DNA of 64,000 bases. It comes from JBCCTX01 sp964468435. Its GTDB lineage: Bacteria > Bacteroidota > Bacteroidia > J057. The notes beneath the pieces are model-generated. The model did not search any database and was not told where the DNA came from. It saw only the letters and a program-made list of their open reading frames with translations. Location: positions 1 to 64,000 of the forward strand of contig CAYXVE010000017.1 of NCBI GenBank assembly GCA_964468435.1, given 5' to 3'. Each line of letters starts with the position of its first letter. Position 1 is the stretch's first letter. Positions 17,932 to 26,558 of the stretch are shown here, in pieces. A program made the translations under genes and the position numbers.

Positions 17932-19593
17932 ATGAGTAGTTCTAAGAATAAAAAACCTGTTGTAGTACTTACGTTTGCCAATGAATTTACCCCTCATGGA
18001 TTTCTACGGAAACTGACATTGGAGATGAAGTCTATATTGGAGGTGTTGGAGCCTGCGATACAGAAAGATCATTGTTTTGTAAAGATTATTCCATCTGTCA
18101 GTCAGCGAGAGATTGCAAAAGTATTTCAGGAGGAGTGGTATCAGGGGAGGATCTGGATTTTTCACTATGGAGGGCATGCAGACGAGGATGAATTATGGCT
18201 GGAAGATGGGACTGGAGAGAATAAGTCATTCTTTTCTATGGGGTTGTCGCGGTTTTTAGGCGTGCAGGAGGGTCTGAAGCTTGTATTTCTCAATGCTTGT
18301 GCAACCTATGATCATGCCAAGTTGTTGATGGAGGCTGGAATTCATGCCGTAGTGGCTACTTCCCGCAAGATCAGTGATGAGCAGGCTACTCGTTTTGCAA
18401 GGATTTTTTATGCAGGTCTGGCAGGTGGAGCGAGTATTACGGAGTCTTTTCAGGAGGCAGAAGGTATGATCTTGGGGGAGTGGGGGGATCAATGGAGTCA
18501 TGGCGATGATGCGACCAGGAGTTTATACTGGGATGATCGTGTCCCCGGGAAGACAGAATTTCCCTGGAAGTTGTTTGTCAGGGAGGGATCTGAAACATTT
18601 GTACAATTATGGCGTTTAATTTATGAACTAGAAAAAGAACAATTATCTGGAACTTTCGAGGTAGAGGATTTAATTGGTCATCGTATTACAAACTATGAGA
18701 TAAATAAGATCCTGGGACAAGGAAGGTTTGGTATTGTATATAAGGCGATTCACACAAACTTGAACAGGGAGGTTGCTATCAAGGTTTCTCACGAGGTGCT
18801 AGAAGGATATGAGCAGTTGAAGAATGTCATTTATTCAGGCAATAAGGGACTTTCTACGCTTAAGCATCCAAATGTAGTAGCTTTTTATGATGCAGGTGAA
18901 ATGGAAGTCATGGGACAAAAGCGAATTTACGTGGTGATGGAGATGGTGAATGGAGAGAGACTTGATAAAATGGATCTGGGAATACCGTTTATGAATAAGA
19001 GTCAGATACAGGACTTGGTCAAAATGGTTATTGCCATCACTACAGGGCTATATGCAGCACACAATACGAAGTTTATTGATGCTTCAGGGATGCCAATAGA
19101 AGGATTTGTGCATGGAAACCTAAAACCTAGAAAAATTATTTTTACGAGTGAAGGTATACCTAAGATTATAGACTTTTTATTCACAGATCTTGCACGTTCA
19201 CCTATGATTAAAATGGACCTGCCGGAGACGGTATTAAATTATTATAAAGGAGAACGGCTTGAAGATTATTATCCACCTGAAGTGATTAATGGAACAGCGA
19301 CGTTGAACAAACAGACAGATATTTTTTCGTTGGGGGCTGTTTTTCTCGAAGTAATAATGTCCAAAAAATTAAGTCAGGTAAAGTTTTCGAGTGGTGAAGA
19401 GTTGGAAGATCTATTTAAACGGAGGAATAAAATGTTACCCAAAAATCTGAGTAAGGTTATATATAAAGCAACCCATCCCAATTCTGCTAAGCGATATCAG
19501 CGAGTAGATGAAATGATAGATGACCTCATGAAATCCACCTCTTATCTCGAACGTCTTACATACCGCTTGAGGAGAAAATTTGCTGATTTTTGA
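17932..19593 (+). CDS. CHAT caspase-like protease fused to a degenerate Ser/Thr kinase domain
   Basis: 553 aa, cytoplasmic (no signal or membrane segment). Residues ~8-215 are a CHAT domain of the caspase clan, with His82 in HYGGHAD and Cys123 in FLNACAT as the catalytic dyad, then the usual GIHAVVATSRKISDEQA and YAGLAGGASITESFQEA. Residues ~253-540 are a protein kinase fold: glycine loop GQGRFG (262-267), VAIK Lys284, HPNVV (312-316), YYPPE, and TDIFSLG. Key catalytic residues are altered: HRD is HGN (394-396), the Mg-binding Asn after LKP is Lys401, DFG is DFL (414-416), and the alpha-C Glu position appears to be Gly303. The kinase part is therefore probably a pseudokinase or weak kinase that senses a ligand and gates the protease (inference). 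It stands alone, between ostA-like and marR genes. Confidence 0.85.
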   Translation: MSSSKNKKPVVVLTFANEFTPHGFLRKLTLEMKSILEVLEPAIQKDHCFVKIIPSVSQREIAKVFQEEWYQGRIWIFHYGGHADEDELWLEDGTGENKSFFSMGLSRFLGVQEGLKLVFLNACATYDHAKLLMEAGIHAVVATSRKISDEQATRFARIFYAGLAGGASITESFQEAEGMILGEWGDQWSHGDDATRSLYWDDRVPGKTEFPWKLFVREGSETFVQLWRLIYELEKEQLSGTFEVEDLIGHRITNYEINKILGQGRFGIVYKAIHTNLNREVAIKVSHEVLEGYEQLKNVIYSGNKGLSTLKHPNVVAFYDAGEMEVMGQKRIYVVMEMVNGERLDKMDLGIPFMNKSQIQDLVKMVIAITTGLYAAHNTKFIDASGMPIEGFVHGNLKPRKIIFTSEGIPKIIDFLFTDLARSPMIKMDLPETVLNYYKGERLEDYYPPEVINGTATLNKQTDIFSLGAVFLEVIMSKKLSQVKFSSGEELEDLFKRRNKMLPKNLSKVIYKATHPNSAKRYQRVDEMIDDLMKSTSYLERLTYRLRRKFADF

Positions 19594-19978
19594 AATTTAG
19601 TGCAATAAGTTAAAAACAAAAAGCGTATTACTTAAAAAGTTTTTACTTCCTATTGTAAAATAATTTGAGAATCGTTAGAAGTAGTTAATTTCCAGCGAGT
19701 TGTTGATCAACTATTGGGAAAGTGGTACGGGATAAAAAAATGATGATTATATGAGATAGTAGAATTTGCAAAATTTTAAAAACCTTACAATTTTTTGAAT
19801 CAATATTACGTTTTTATCGTACTTATAAAGTTATACAGCACAATAAATTTAAGTGAGTTAACTTAAATGGAAAATTGAAAAATTATATAATTTATAATAA
19901 GCGATTCAGGTTAATTACGTAAATTGCATAAAGTATTTAGTTAAGTGTTCATTTTTTAATCATAATAATGGAAAGGTT
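19594..19978. other. AT-rich intergenic stretch with operator-like palindrome
   Basis: This 385-base region separates the CHAT/kinase gene from the MarR gene. It has no coding frame worth calling. It holds the palindrome at 19847-19868, a single TTAAGT half-site at 19941-19946, and a purine-rich GAAAGG ribosome-binding-like stretch 4 bases before the marR ATG. No clean TAnnTTTG box was seen. Confidence 0.5.
19847..19868. promoter_or_regulatory. Perfect palindrome, candidate MarR operator
   Basis: Arms ATTTAAGT and ACTTAAAT (8 bases each, perfect) flank a 6-base centre; the shorter palindrome AGTTAACT is nested at 19856-19863. The site is 110 bases upstream of a marR start codon. MarR dimers bind such palindromes and often repress their own gene, so this is a likely autoregulatory operator; binding is inferred. 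Confidence 0.5.
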
Positions 19979-20425
19979 ATGGCACAGTCTAATGGAGCGA
20001 TGAAACCCAATGGGGTATCCAATATGGCCATTTTAGAGAAACAACTTTTTTCTATGCGTGATGCATTCAGACATCACCAAAACGATATCCGTAGAAAATA
20101 TAAAATATCTTCTACTGAAATGGAGATTATCCTCTACATATCGGAAAGTGGTCCGCAGCGAATGAAAAGTGTAGGAGAGCATTTCGATATCAAGTTCAGC
20201 ACGCTTACTAGCCTGGTGGACAAAATCGAGCGTCTCAACCTGGTGAAGCGTGTTAACTCAAAGGAAGACAGAAGGTCTATCCTGATTACACTGACTTCCA
20301 AGGGCAGGAAAATGCTGGAGGAGTATGATCAGCAGATTACTAGTCTGGCTGAACGAATCTCCAATAGCTCACAAGTAGATAGCATCCAGGCAATCGTCAA
20401 TGGCTTGGGTAAGGTTGGCAGCTAA
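19979..20425 (+). CDS. MarR family transcriptional regulator
   Basis: 148 aa, standard MarR length. After a flexible N-terminus, helices 1-2 (NMAILEKQLFSMRDAFRHH) are followed by the winged helix: SSTEMEIILYISESGP, the recognition helix region GEHFDIKFSTLTSLVDKIERLNLVKR, and the wing motif NSKEDRRSILITLTSKG (residues ~95-111). The DxRS/D-R-R wing signature is intact. It is preceded by a perfect palindrome that may be its operator. No obvious efflux or redox target gene adjoins it; the genes on either side are the CHAT/kinase gene and a lipoprotein gene. Confidence 0.92.
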   Translation: MAQSNGAMKPNGVSNMAILEKQLFSMRDAFRHHQNDIRRKYKISSTEMEIILYISESGPQRMKSVGEHFDIKFSTLTSLVDKIERLNLVKRVNSKEDRRSILITLTSKGRKMLEEYDQQITSLAERISNSSQVDSIQAIVNGLGKVGS

Positions 20426-20578
20426 TTGTCTAGGCTACCATTAGTACAGAGAAAGGTCTGTTTCCTGAGTATGTTTTGACAAAGAATTTGTAGAGATCAA
20501 ATAATATCACGAAAAAGTCAGGAACAGCCTTTTGAATTTTGCCTTTACCTATCTACCTTAAAGGAAGATTGACTTATC

Positions 20579-21082
20579 ATGCGCCATTGGCATTTGTGCG
20601 TTGTACTAATCACCTTGTTGGGGTGCAATCCATTTGCACCAGCTTACGATGCAGAGGGCTTAGGGGATAGAAATCTTTTGGGGGACCCTACCACAGTAGA
20701 TGGATATTTTCAGCTATTTAAGAATTCATATGAATTGCGAGATACCACGCTCTACGGCCGCTTGTTTGCCCAAGATTTTATCTTTACTTACTACGACTTC
20801 GAGCAGGGACAGGAAATAAGCTGGGATCGGGCAACAGAAATGAACATTTCCTTCAATTTATTTCGTTCAGTGCGCCTGATTATCCTGGATTGGAATTACT
20901 ATATACAATTGGATACTAGCCTGGTCTCAGAAGCTTTGGTAATACGCAGCTTTAATTTGTATATTGAGCAGGATGATGAATTAGCTTTTAATGGTACAGG
21001 TAGAGCCAGATTCAGACTGAAACGGGACGAGCCTGGTGATCCATGGAAAGCTGTCTCATGGTTCGATGACTCTGATTTCTAG
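20579..21082 (+). CDS. Small lipoprotein with SnoaL/NTF2-like look
   Basis: 167 aa. A lipoprotein signal (MRHWHLCVVLITLLGCNPF, lipid Cys at residue 16) precedes a domain with the pattern GYFQLFKNSYELRDTTLYGRLFAQDFIFTYYD (two helices then strands) and a C-terminal RARFRLKRD...WKAVSWFDD strand pair. This order resembles the NTF2/SnoaL-like cone fold seen in many small secreted proteins. The specific function is unknown. The PAP2 gene starts 3 bases after its stop, so they are co-transcribed. Confidence 0.65.
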   Translation: MRHWHLCVVLITLLGCNPFAPAYDAEGLGDRNLLGDPTTVDGYFQLFKNSYELRDTTLYGRLFAQDFIFTYYDFEQGQEISWDRATEMNISFNLFRSVRLIILDWNYYIQLDTSLVSEALVIRSFNLYIEQDDELAFNGTGRARFRLKRDEPGDPWKAVSWFDDSDF

Positions 21083-21085
21083 CAA

Positions 21086-21850
21086 TTGAATACGCTTAAT
21101 AGTCAATCACTCACTACAGGTCAGGCATTCAGTAGAATATCCTATTTTCTAGGGGCGTTCTTTAGCTTCTGGTTTGCAGGTTTCATTTTTTTGATACTTT
21201 GGGGTTACCAGGAAAGTTTTCTCAGGCTCAACGCTCTGAATATTCCATGGCTTGATCGTATTATGCCTCATTATACCCATCTGGGAGATGGCGTTACGAT
21301 CAGTATCATATTTATGTGGATCGTTTTGCCCAGAAACAAAGCTGTTGTACTGAGTATGCTTATTTCCCTACTATTAGTATCGCTTAGTATTTTTTTATTT
21401 AAATCGTATGTATTTCCGGACTGGGACCGGCCCTTGAGGGTATTTGACACAGTTCAACATTTTCACTATATCAGCCTGGACAGGCTTACCAGGCACGCTT
21501 TCCCTTCAGGTCATAGTGCAGCTGCTGCGGCAATGTTTACGATTATAGCTTTTTATCTGGAAAACGGGAGGTGGTACAGAGGTATACTTCTTGGTATGTT
21601 GGCCGTAAGTATAGCTTATTCAAGACTTTATATCGGTGTGCACTTTCTGGGAGATATCCTGGCAGGTACGCTACTGGGACTCGCGTTGGCAATGCTAGTC
21701 TTAGCGTGGATGTACCCTGTTTTTGCCCGTTATTTTAGCAAATTAAATAAACAAGGGCATAGATGGTGGTACTGGAGCTTGTACCTCTTGGGGGCAATTG
21801 CTATATTTATCAACATTAACAACTTCTATCAGATATATGTGAATGGTTGA
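21086..21850 (+). CDS. PAP2 family membrane phosphatase
   Basis: 254 aa with about six transmembrane helices. The three phosphatase motifs are present: K-x6-RP (KSYVFPDWDRP), PSGH (HAFPSGHSAAAA) and SR-x5-H-x3-D (SRLYIGVHFLGDI), giving the catalytic His pair and Asp. PAP2 enzymes dephosphorylate lipid phosphates or undecaprenyl diphosphate. The start is a TTG three bases after the lipoprotein stop; the next in-frame ATG lies past the first helix. It overlaps the next PAP2 gene by 8 bases. Confidence 0.9.
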   Translation: MNTLNSQSLTTGQAFSRISYFLGAFFSFWFAGFIFLILWGYQESFLRLNALNIPWLDRIMPHYTHLGDGVTISIIFMWIVLPRNKAVVLSMLISLLLVSLSIFLFKSYVFPDWDRPLRVFDTVQHFHYISLDRLTRHAFPSGHSAAAAAMFTIIAFYLENGRWYRGILLGMLAVSIAYSRLYIGVHFLGDILAGTLLGLALAMLVLAWMYPVFARYFSKLNKQGHRWWYWSLYLLGAIAIFININNFYQIYVNG

Positions 21851-22418
21851 TCACCTGGAATCAGCTGACAAGTTACTTTTTAGATGGCTAAACCTTGCAG
21901 GAAATCCTTTTGGAGATACCTTCATGTATTTGGTCAGCACCAAAACCTTCTGGATACCTTTCTATATTGTCATTTTACTGATAACTTTCCAGAGCAACGG
22001 CTGGAAATCCATGTCGGGGTTACTTATCGGTATTCTGATTGCAGTAGGATTGAGCGATTTCACAACCTCAGGTGTACTCAAGCCCCTGGTAGAACGCTAT
22101 CGTCCATGCCGGCCTGAAGCAGATTTGTCCTTTATCGTCCACACCATCAGAGACAAATGTGGTGGTTATTATGGATTTGCTTCATCTCATGCAGCCAATT
22201 TTTTTGCTATGGCTACATTCCTCAGCAAATACTTTCAGCGGCGTTACTGGTCATGGACATTTTTTCTGTGTGCAGGACTGGTTGCATATAGCAGGGTTTA
22301 TATGGGAGTTCACTATCCAGGTGATGTCATTGCAGGTGGCTTGATCGGTACGATTTGGAGTCTCGTCGTCTACTGGGTTTACGTACGATTACCTAGAATC
22401 TGGGAAAAAATCCTTTAG
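21843..22418 (+). CDS. PAP2 family membrane phosphatase (second copy)
   Basis: 191 aa with about five membrane helices. Motifs: K-x6-RP (KPLVERYRP), a variant second motif FASSHAANF in place of PSGH (His kept, Pro and Gly replaced), and SRVYMGVHYPGDVIAG. It is shorter than and clearly diverged from the preceding PAP2 protein, so it is not a recent tandem duplicate. The conserved Cys in CGGYYGFASSHA and the small size resemble Bacteroidota undecaprenyl-diphosphatase-like PAP2 proteins. It overlaps the previous gene by 8 bases, and pyrG starts 19 bases after it. Confidence 0.9.
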   Translation: MVDHLESADKLLFRWLNLAGNPFGDTFMYLVSTKTFWIPFYIVILLITFQSNGWKSMSGLLIGILIAVGLSDFTTSGVLKPLVERYRPCRPEADLSFIVHTIRDKCGGYYGFASSHAANFFAMATFLSKYFQRRYWSWTFFLCAGLVAYSRVYMGVHYPGDVIAGGLIGTIWSLVVYWVYVRLPRIWEKIL

Positions 22419-22437
22419 ATTTGCGAAAACTTAATTC

Positions 22438-24078
22438 ATGAGCGAAGTTACAAAATACATATTCGTAACCGGAGGTGTGACCTCTTCACTGGGTAAAGGA
22501 ATACTGGCAGCTTCCCTGGCAAAGCTGCTACAATTACGCGGTTACAGGGTAACTATCCAGAAGTTTGATCCATATATCAACATCGATCCTGGTACGCTTA
22601 ATCCCTATGAGCATGGAGAGTGCTACGTTACGATCGATGGTGCTGAGACTGATCTGGACTTGGGGCATTATGAGCGTTTTTTGAATGTACATACCACACA
22701 AGCCAATAATGTAACGACGGGTAGGGTATATAAGACCGTGATTCAAAAGGAACGCAAGGGTGATTACGGTGGTAAAACGGTTCAGGTAATCCCGCATATA
22801 ACGGATGAAATTATACGCCGTTTTTCTTTGTTAAATGAAAACGCAGACGATCAGTATGATATTATTATCACAGAAATTGGAGGCACAGTGGGTGATATAG
22901 AGTCTCTGCCATACATTGAAGCTTTGCGTCAGTTTAGGTATGATTTTGGAGAAGAACACTGTCTGGTCATACATCTTACCCTCGTGCCTTATCTGGGTGC
23001 GACTGGAGAACTAAAAACCAAGCCTACTCAGCATTCAGTTAAGTTGCTACTTACTTCGGGAGTACAGCCAGATATTCTGGTATGTAGGACGGAGTCTCAG
23101 AGTCTGGCGGTGGATGTAAGAAAAAAGGTGGCAAAATTTTGTAATGTAAAGCTCGAAGCTGTCATCGAGAATATGAATGCTCCATCTATCTATGATGTTC
23201 CCTTTCTTCTGAGTAAGGAACATTTAGATAGGGTAGCCCTGAAGTATTTGTCTTTGCCACTTAGGAAAGAGCCTGATTTCTCATATTGGAAGCATTTTAT
23301 ATCCCGGTTAAAAAACCCTTCTGATGAAGTTCAGATCGGCCTAGTGGGTAAATATGTGGAACTACACGATGCTTATCTGTCCATAGCAGAGTCATTGAAA
23401 ATTGCAGCGGCAGAGAATGAAATGGCAGTGGATATCAAATGGATACATTCAGAGGATGTGAATCATGAGAATGTAAACAGATGGCTGAGAGGATTGGATG
23501 GAATCCTGGTAGCTCCGGGTTTTGGTGAGAGAGGGTTTGAAGGTAAAATTGTCAGTGCGGAATATGCCCGAACCAACAAAATACCTTTTCTGGGTATATG
23601 TCTGGGAATGCAGGCTGCAGTCATAGAATTTGGCCGGAATGTGATTGGGCTTGTGGGCTGTAATAGTACAGAGTTTCAGGCGGATACTCCTTACGCTGTC
23701 ATTGATATGATGGAGGCCCAGAAGGAAGTCATCCAACTGGGAGGTACGATGCGCCTGGGACAATACAAGTGCAATCTAAAGCAGGGTACCCTTGCTCATA
23801 GGACATATCAGAAAAATATGATTAATGAGCGACACCGTCATCGATATGAATTCAACAACGATTTCAAAGCTCAGTATGAAGGGCATGGGATGGTATTGAG
23901 CGGTATCAATCCGGGTACAGAACTGGTCGAGATCATAGAAATCCCAGATCATCCATTTTTTATTGGGACACAGTTTCATCCGGAATACAGTTGTACAGTT
24001 GAAAATCCCCATCCCTTATTTCAAATGTTTATCTTAGCAGCTCAGGAATATAAATTAAATCATAAGATTTTGACATGA
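22438..24078 (+). CDS. pyrG: CTP synthase
   Basis: 546 aa, the expected size. It makes CTP from UTP, ATP and glutamine. N-terminal synthetase domain: FVTGGVTSSLGKGILAASLA, the KFDPYINIDPGTLNPYEHGE stretch, and LDLGHYERF. C-terminal class I glutamine amidotransferase domain: GILVAPGFGERG, the nucleophile Cys in FLGICLGMQ, and the His-Glu pair in GTQFHPEY. All key residues are visible. It is followed by tsaD with a 4-base overlap (ATGA), showing translational coupling. Confidence 0.98.
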   Translation: MSEVTKYIFVTGGVTSSLGKGILAASLAKLLQLRGYRVTIQKFDPYINIDPGTLNPYEHGECYVTIDGAETDLDLGHYERFLNVHTTQANNVTTGRVYKTVIQKERKGDYGGKTVQVIPHITDEIIRRFSLLNENADDQYDIIITEIGGTVGDIESLPYIEALRQFRYDFGEEHCLVIHLTLVPYLGATGELKTKPTQHSVKLLLTSGVQPDILVCRTESQSLAVDVRKKVAKFCNVKLEAVIENMNAPSIYDVPFLLSKEHLDRVALKYLSLPLRKEPDFSYWKHFISRLKNPSDEVQIGLVGKYVELHDAYLSIAESLKIAAAENEMAVDIKWIHSEDVNHENVNRWLRGLDGILVAPGFGERGFEGKIVSAEYARTNKIPFLGICLGMQAAVIEFGRNVIGLVGCNSTEFQADTPYAVIDMMEAQKEVIQLGGTMRLGQYKCNLKQGTLAHRTYQKNMINERHRHRYEFNNDFKAQYEGHGMVLSGINPGTELVEIIEIPDHPFFIGTQFHPEYSCTVENPHPLFQMFILAAQEYKLNHKILT

Positions 24079-25097
24079 TGGGGATGAATTCTCTTAAGGG
24101 TACATATATATTGGCGATAGAGACGTCGTGTGATGAGACTGCTGCTGCGATTTTATACAACCAGCGCATCCTAGCTAATGTAATCAGTTCACAACTGCAA
24201 CATTCAGATTTTGGGGGGGTAATTCCCGAACTGGCATCCAGGTTGCACCAGCAGCAAATCATTCAAGTGGTAAATGCCACCTTTAAGCAAGCTGGGATAG
24301 ACCCGAAAAGACTGGATGCGGTAGCAGTAACACAGGGTCCGGGTCTGCTAGGAGCATTGCTGGTGGGAATGTGTTTTGCTAAGGCTTATGCCTGGGCCAT
24401 GGGAGTTCCCGTGATTACAGTGAATCACATGGAAGCTCATGTGCTGGCCAATTTCTTGAATGAAAGCCCGCCCTCTTTCCCATTTTTATGTCTTACTGTA
24501 TCTGGTGGTCATACGCAATTGGTTTTAATTAAGGATTATCTCGATATGCAAATTTTAGGGCAGACCATAGATGATGCAGCCGGAGAGGCTTTTGACAAAG
24601 CCGCCAAGATGATGAATTTGCCTTATCCGGGAGGTCCACACATAGACCGCTTGGCAAAGTCAGGTAATGCCGAGAAGTTTTCATTTCCGACCCCGGATGT
24701 AGACCAATATGCTTTTAGCTTTAGTGGATTGAAAACGGCACTGCTATATCTCATCAGAGATGAGGTCAGAAAGCATCCAGGGTTTCTGGAAGAACATCTG
24801 GCAGACTTGTGTGCTAGTTATCAGCATCAGATTATCACAATTCTGCTGGATAAATTACAACTAGCAGCTAGAGAGACTGGTGTCAGACACCTGGCTATAG
24901 CAGGTGGTGTATCTGCAAACTCTGAGTTAAGAGCTTCATTTAAGACACTTTGTCTGGAAAACAACTGGATTTCTCACATACCCGCTTTGGAATACAGCAC
25001 AGACAATGCTGCCATGATCGGTATAGCTGGGTATTACAAGCTCCTGAAAGGTAAAACCAGTGCCTGGGATGCTGTACCTTATGCCAGGAAAGCCTAA
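24075..25097 (+). CDS. tsaD: tRNA N6-threonylcarbamoyladenosine transferase TsaD
   Basis: 340 aa. It transfers the threonylcarbamoyl group to A37 of ANN-decoding tRNAs, working with TsaB and TsaE (not in this window). Seen: ILAIETSCDETAAA at the N-terminus, GVIPELASRLH, the metal-binding VNHMEAHVLAN (HxxxH), LTVSGGHTQLVLI, GEAFDKAAKMM, and the C-terminal AIAGGVSANSELR and STDNAAMIG. The ASKHA fold is complete. The start codon overlaps the pyrG stop. Confidence 0.98.
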   Translation: MMGMNSLKGTYILAIETSCDETAAAILYNQRILANVISSQLQHSDFGGVIPELASRLHQQQIIQVVNATFKQAGIDPKRLDAVAVTQGPGLLGALLVGMCFAKAYAWAMGVPVITVNHMEAHVLANFLNESPPSFPFLCLTVSGGHTQLVLIKDYLDMQILGQTIDDAAGEAFDKAAKMMNLPYPGGPHIDRLAKSGNAEKFSFPTPDVDQYAFSFSGLKTALLYLIRDEVRKHPGFLEEHLADLCASYQHQIITILLDKLQLAARETGVRHLAIAGGVSANSELRASFKTLCLENNWISHIPALEYSTDNAAMIGIAGYYKLLKGKTSAWDAVPYARKA

Positions 25098-25171
25098 GGT
25101 ATGTTTAACTTTCTCCAAACTTGTTTAAGTATACACATTTTTCCCATATATTAGGTTTCAAATGCGATTCC

Positions 25172-25756
25172 ATGTCTTACTATTTGAAAAAACTATTTCG
25201 TTTTATTTTTAAAGAGCCTGAAGAGGTAGTTGCAGAACCTGCCAAAAAGGATGAAGTGCTAGTAGAAACCGCTGAAACTGCGGTAAGAGAAATATCACCT
25301 GAGTGGGAGTCGGTGATTATCCGGTATAGCCGGGGAAAGCAGGATGTTTTAGGGAAATTTTATATGAATGGTCATTTTGAATGCTTCACGCTAGAATCTC
25401 TGAATCCTGATAGACCCTACATGGAAGAATTACTACCTGTGGGTAGGTATGAATTGGCACTTCGGAAGGAAGGCGGCAAGCATGTAGCTTACCATTTTAG
25501 ATACAAGGCCATGCACAGGGGAATGTTGTGGATCAAAGGAGCCGAGGGGTTTCCATTTGCTTTGATACATGAAGGGAATAATTACAGTGATGTGCCCGGA
25601 TCTATACTGGTAGGGGAATTACCTGTAAGAGAAGATCAGCCAGAACTTCAACGCGAAGTGTGGTATAGTGATCAGGCTTACAGAAAAATTTACCCCAATA
25701 TAGCAGATCATCTTGCCAAAGGAGGTAAAGTGTCTTTATGGATTAGAGAAGCCTAA
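25172..25756 (+). CDS. DUF5675 family protein
   Basis: About 194 aa from the ATG at 25172; the frame can extend to a TTG at 25121 but the ATG gives a natural N-terminus (MSYYLKKLFRFIFKEPEE). After a charged linker, the DUF5675 domain runs from ~residue 45: FYMNGHFECFTLES, then LPVGRYELALRKEG, then GMLWIKGAEGFPFALIHEGN and GSILVGE. The His-Glu-Gly-Asn and the G-S-I-L-V-G turn match the family. Its function is not established; related domains occur in phage and conflict-type settings. It lies in the run from tsaD to TIGR02757, 16 bases before the next gene. Confidence 0.75.
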   Translation: MSYYLKKLFRFIFKEPEEVVAEPAKKDEVLVETAETAVREISPEWESVIIRYSRGKQDVLGKFYMNGHFECFTLESLNPDRPYMEELLPVGRYELALRKEGGKHVAYHFRYKAMHRGMLWIKGAEGFPFALIHEGNNYSDVPGSILVGELPVREDQPELQREVWYSDQAYRKIYPNIADHLAKGGKVSLWIREA

Positions 25757-25772
25757 TAGCGTGTCCTTCAAC

Positions 25773-26558
25773 ATGTCAACTGCAGTAAACGAAGAAGATA
25801 TCATAGAGTTGTTAGAAAGTAAATATCTGGAATACAATAAACCGGAATTTATTGAAACTGATCCGGTATTTATTCCTCACCAGTTTACCCGAAAAGAAGA
25901 CATTGAAATATCTGGCTTTTTGACTGCATTAATAGCCTGGGGAAGGCGTCCTTCGATCTTGGAAAATGGTATGCGCATGATGAGACTGATGGATATGAAG
26001 CCCTATGAATTTGTCATGTACGCCAGTGAAGAAGAGCTTTCAGGCTTATCTGCTTTCGTCCACCGCACATTAAATGGTACAGATCTTAGAGCAATTGTTT
26101 TATCTCTGCGTAATGTATACCTGAATCACGGTGGCCTGGAACGCATCTTTTTAGATTCTGTAACGCCATATGCAGATAATATTTTTAGCGGTATTGTGCA
26201 TGCACGGTATGTATTGATACAGCCCGTGAATTTCCCCACGCGTACCCATAAGCACGTGGCCAATCCAGCAAAAGGATCAGCAGCCAAGCGCATCAATATG
26301 TTTTTGAGGTGGATGGTAAGAAAGGACAGTCAAGGAGTAGACTTCGGTCTATGGGAAGGTATAACAATGAGTAAGTTGATCTGCCCCTTGGATGTACACA
26401 CAGGTAATGTATCAAGGAAGCTAGGGCTTGTAAAGCGCAAGCAAAACGATTGGAAAACAGCCTGTCTGCTGACAGACAGGCTGAAAATGTATTGTCCTCA
26501 TGACCCTGTAAAGTACGATTACAGCTTGTTTGGTCTGGGGGTATTTGAACATTTCTGA
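25773..26558 (+). CDS. TIGR02757 family protein (DUF2400)
   Basis: 261 aa from the ATG at 25773. A TTG further up would overlap the DUF5675 gene by 44 bases, so I rejected it. Characteristic segments: DPVFIPHQFTRKEDIEISGF, LIAWGRRPSIL, FVHRTLNGTDL, KGSAAKRINMFLRWMVRKD, and PLDVHTGNVSRKLGLVKRKQNDW. This is a widespread Bacteroidota family of unassigned function with some resemblance to DNA-glycosylase-like helical folds (inference). The gene ends at the stop of the convergent subtilase gene, with no gap. Confidence 0.9.
   Translation: MSTAVNEEDIIELLESKYLEYNKPEFIETDPVFIPHQFTRKEDIEISGFLTALIAWGRRPSILENGMRMMRLMDMKPYEFVMYASEEELSGLSAFVHRTLNGTDLRAIVLSLRNVYLNHGGLERIFLDSVTPYADNIFSGIVHARYVLIQPVNFPTRTHKHVANPAKGSAAKRINMFLRWMVRKDSQGVDFGLWEGITMSKLICPLDVHTGNVSRKLGLVKRKQNDWKTACLLTDRLKMYCPHDPVKYDYSLFGLGVFEHF

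Noticed and set aside
25713..25772. Upstream TTG start for the TIGR02757 gene
   Set aside because: It would overlap the DUF5675 gene by 44 bases and add a non-conserved segment; the ATG at 25773 fits better.
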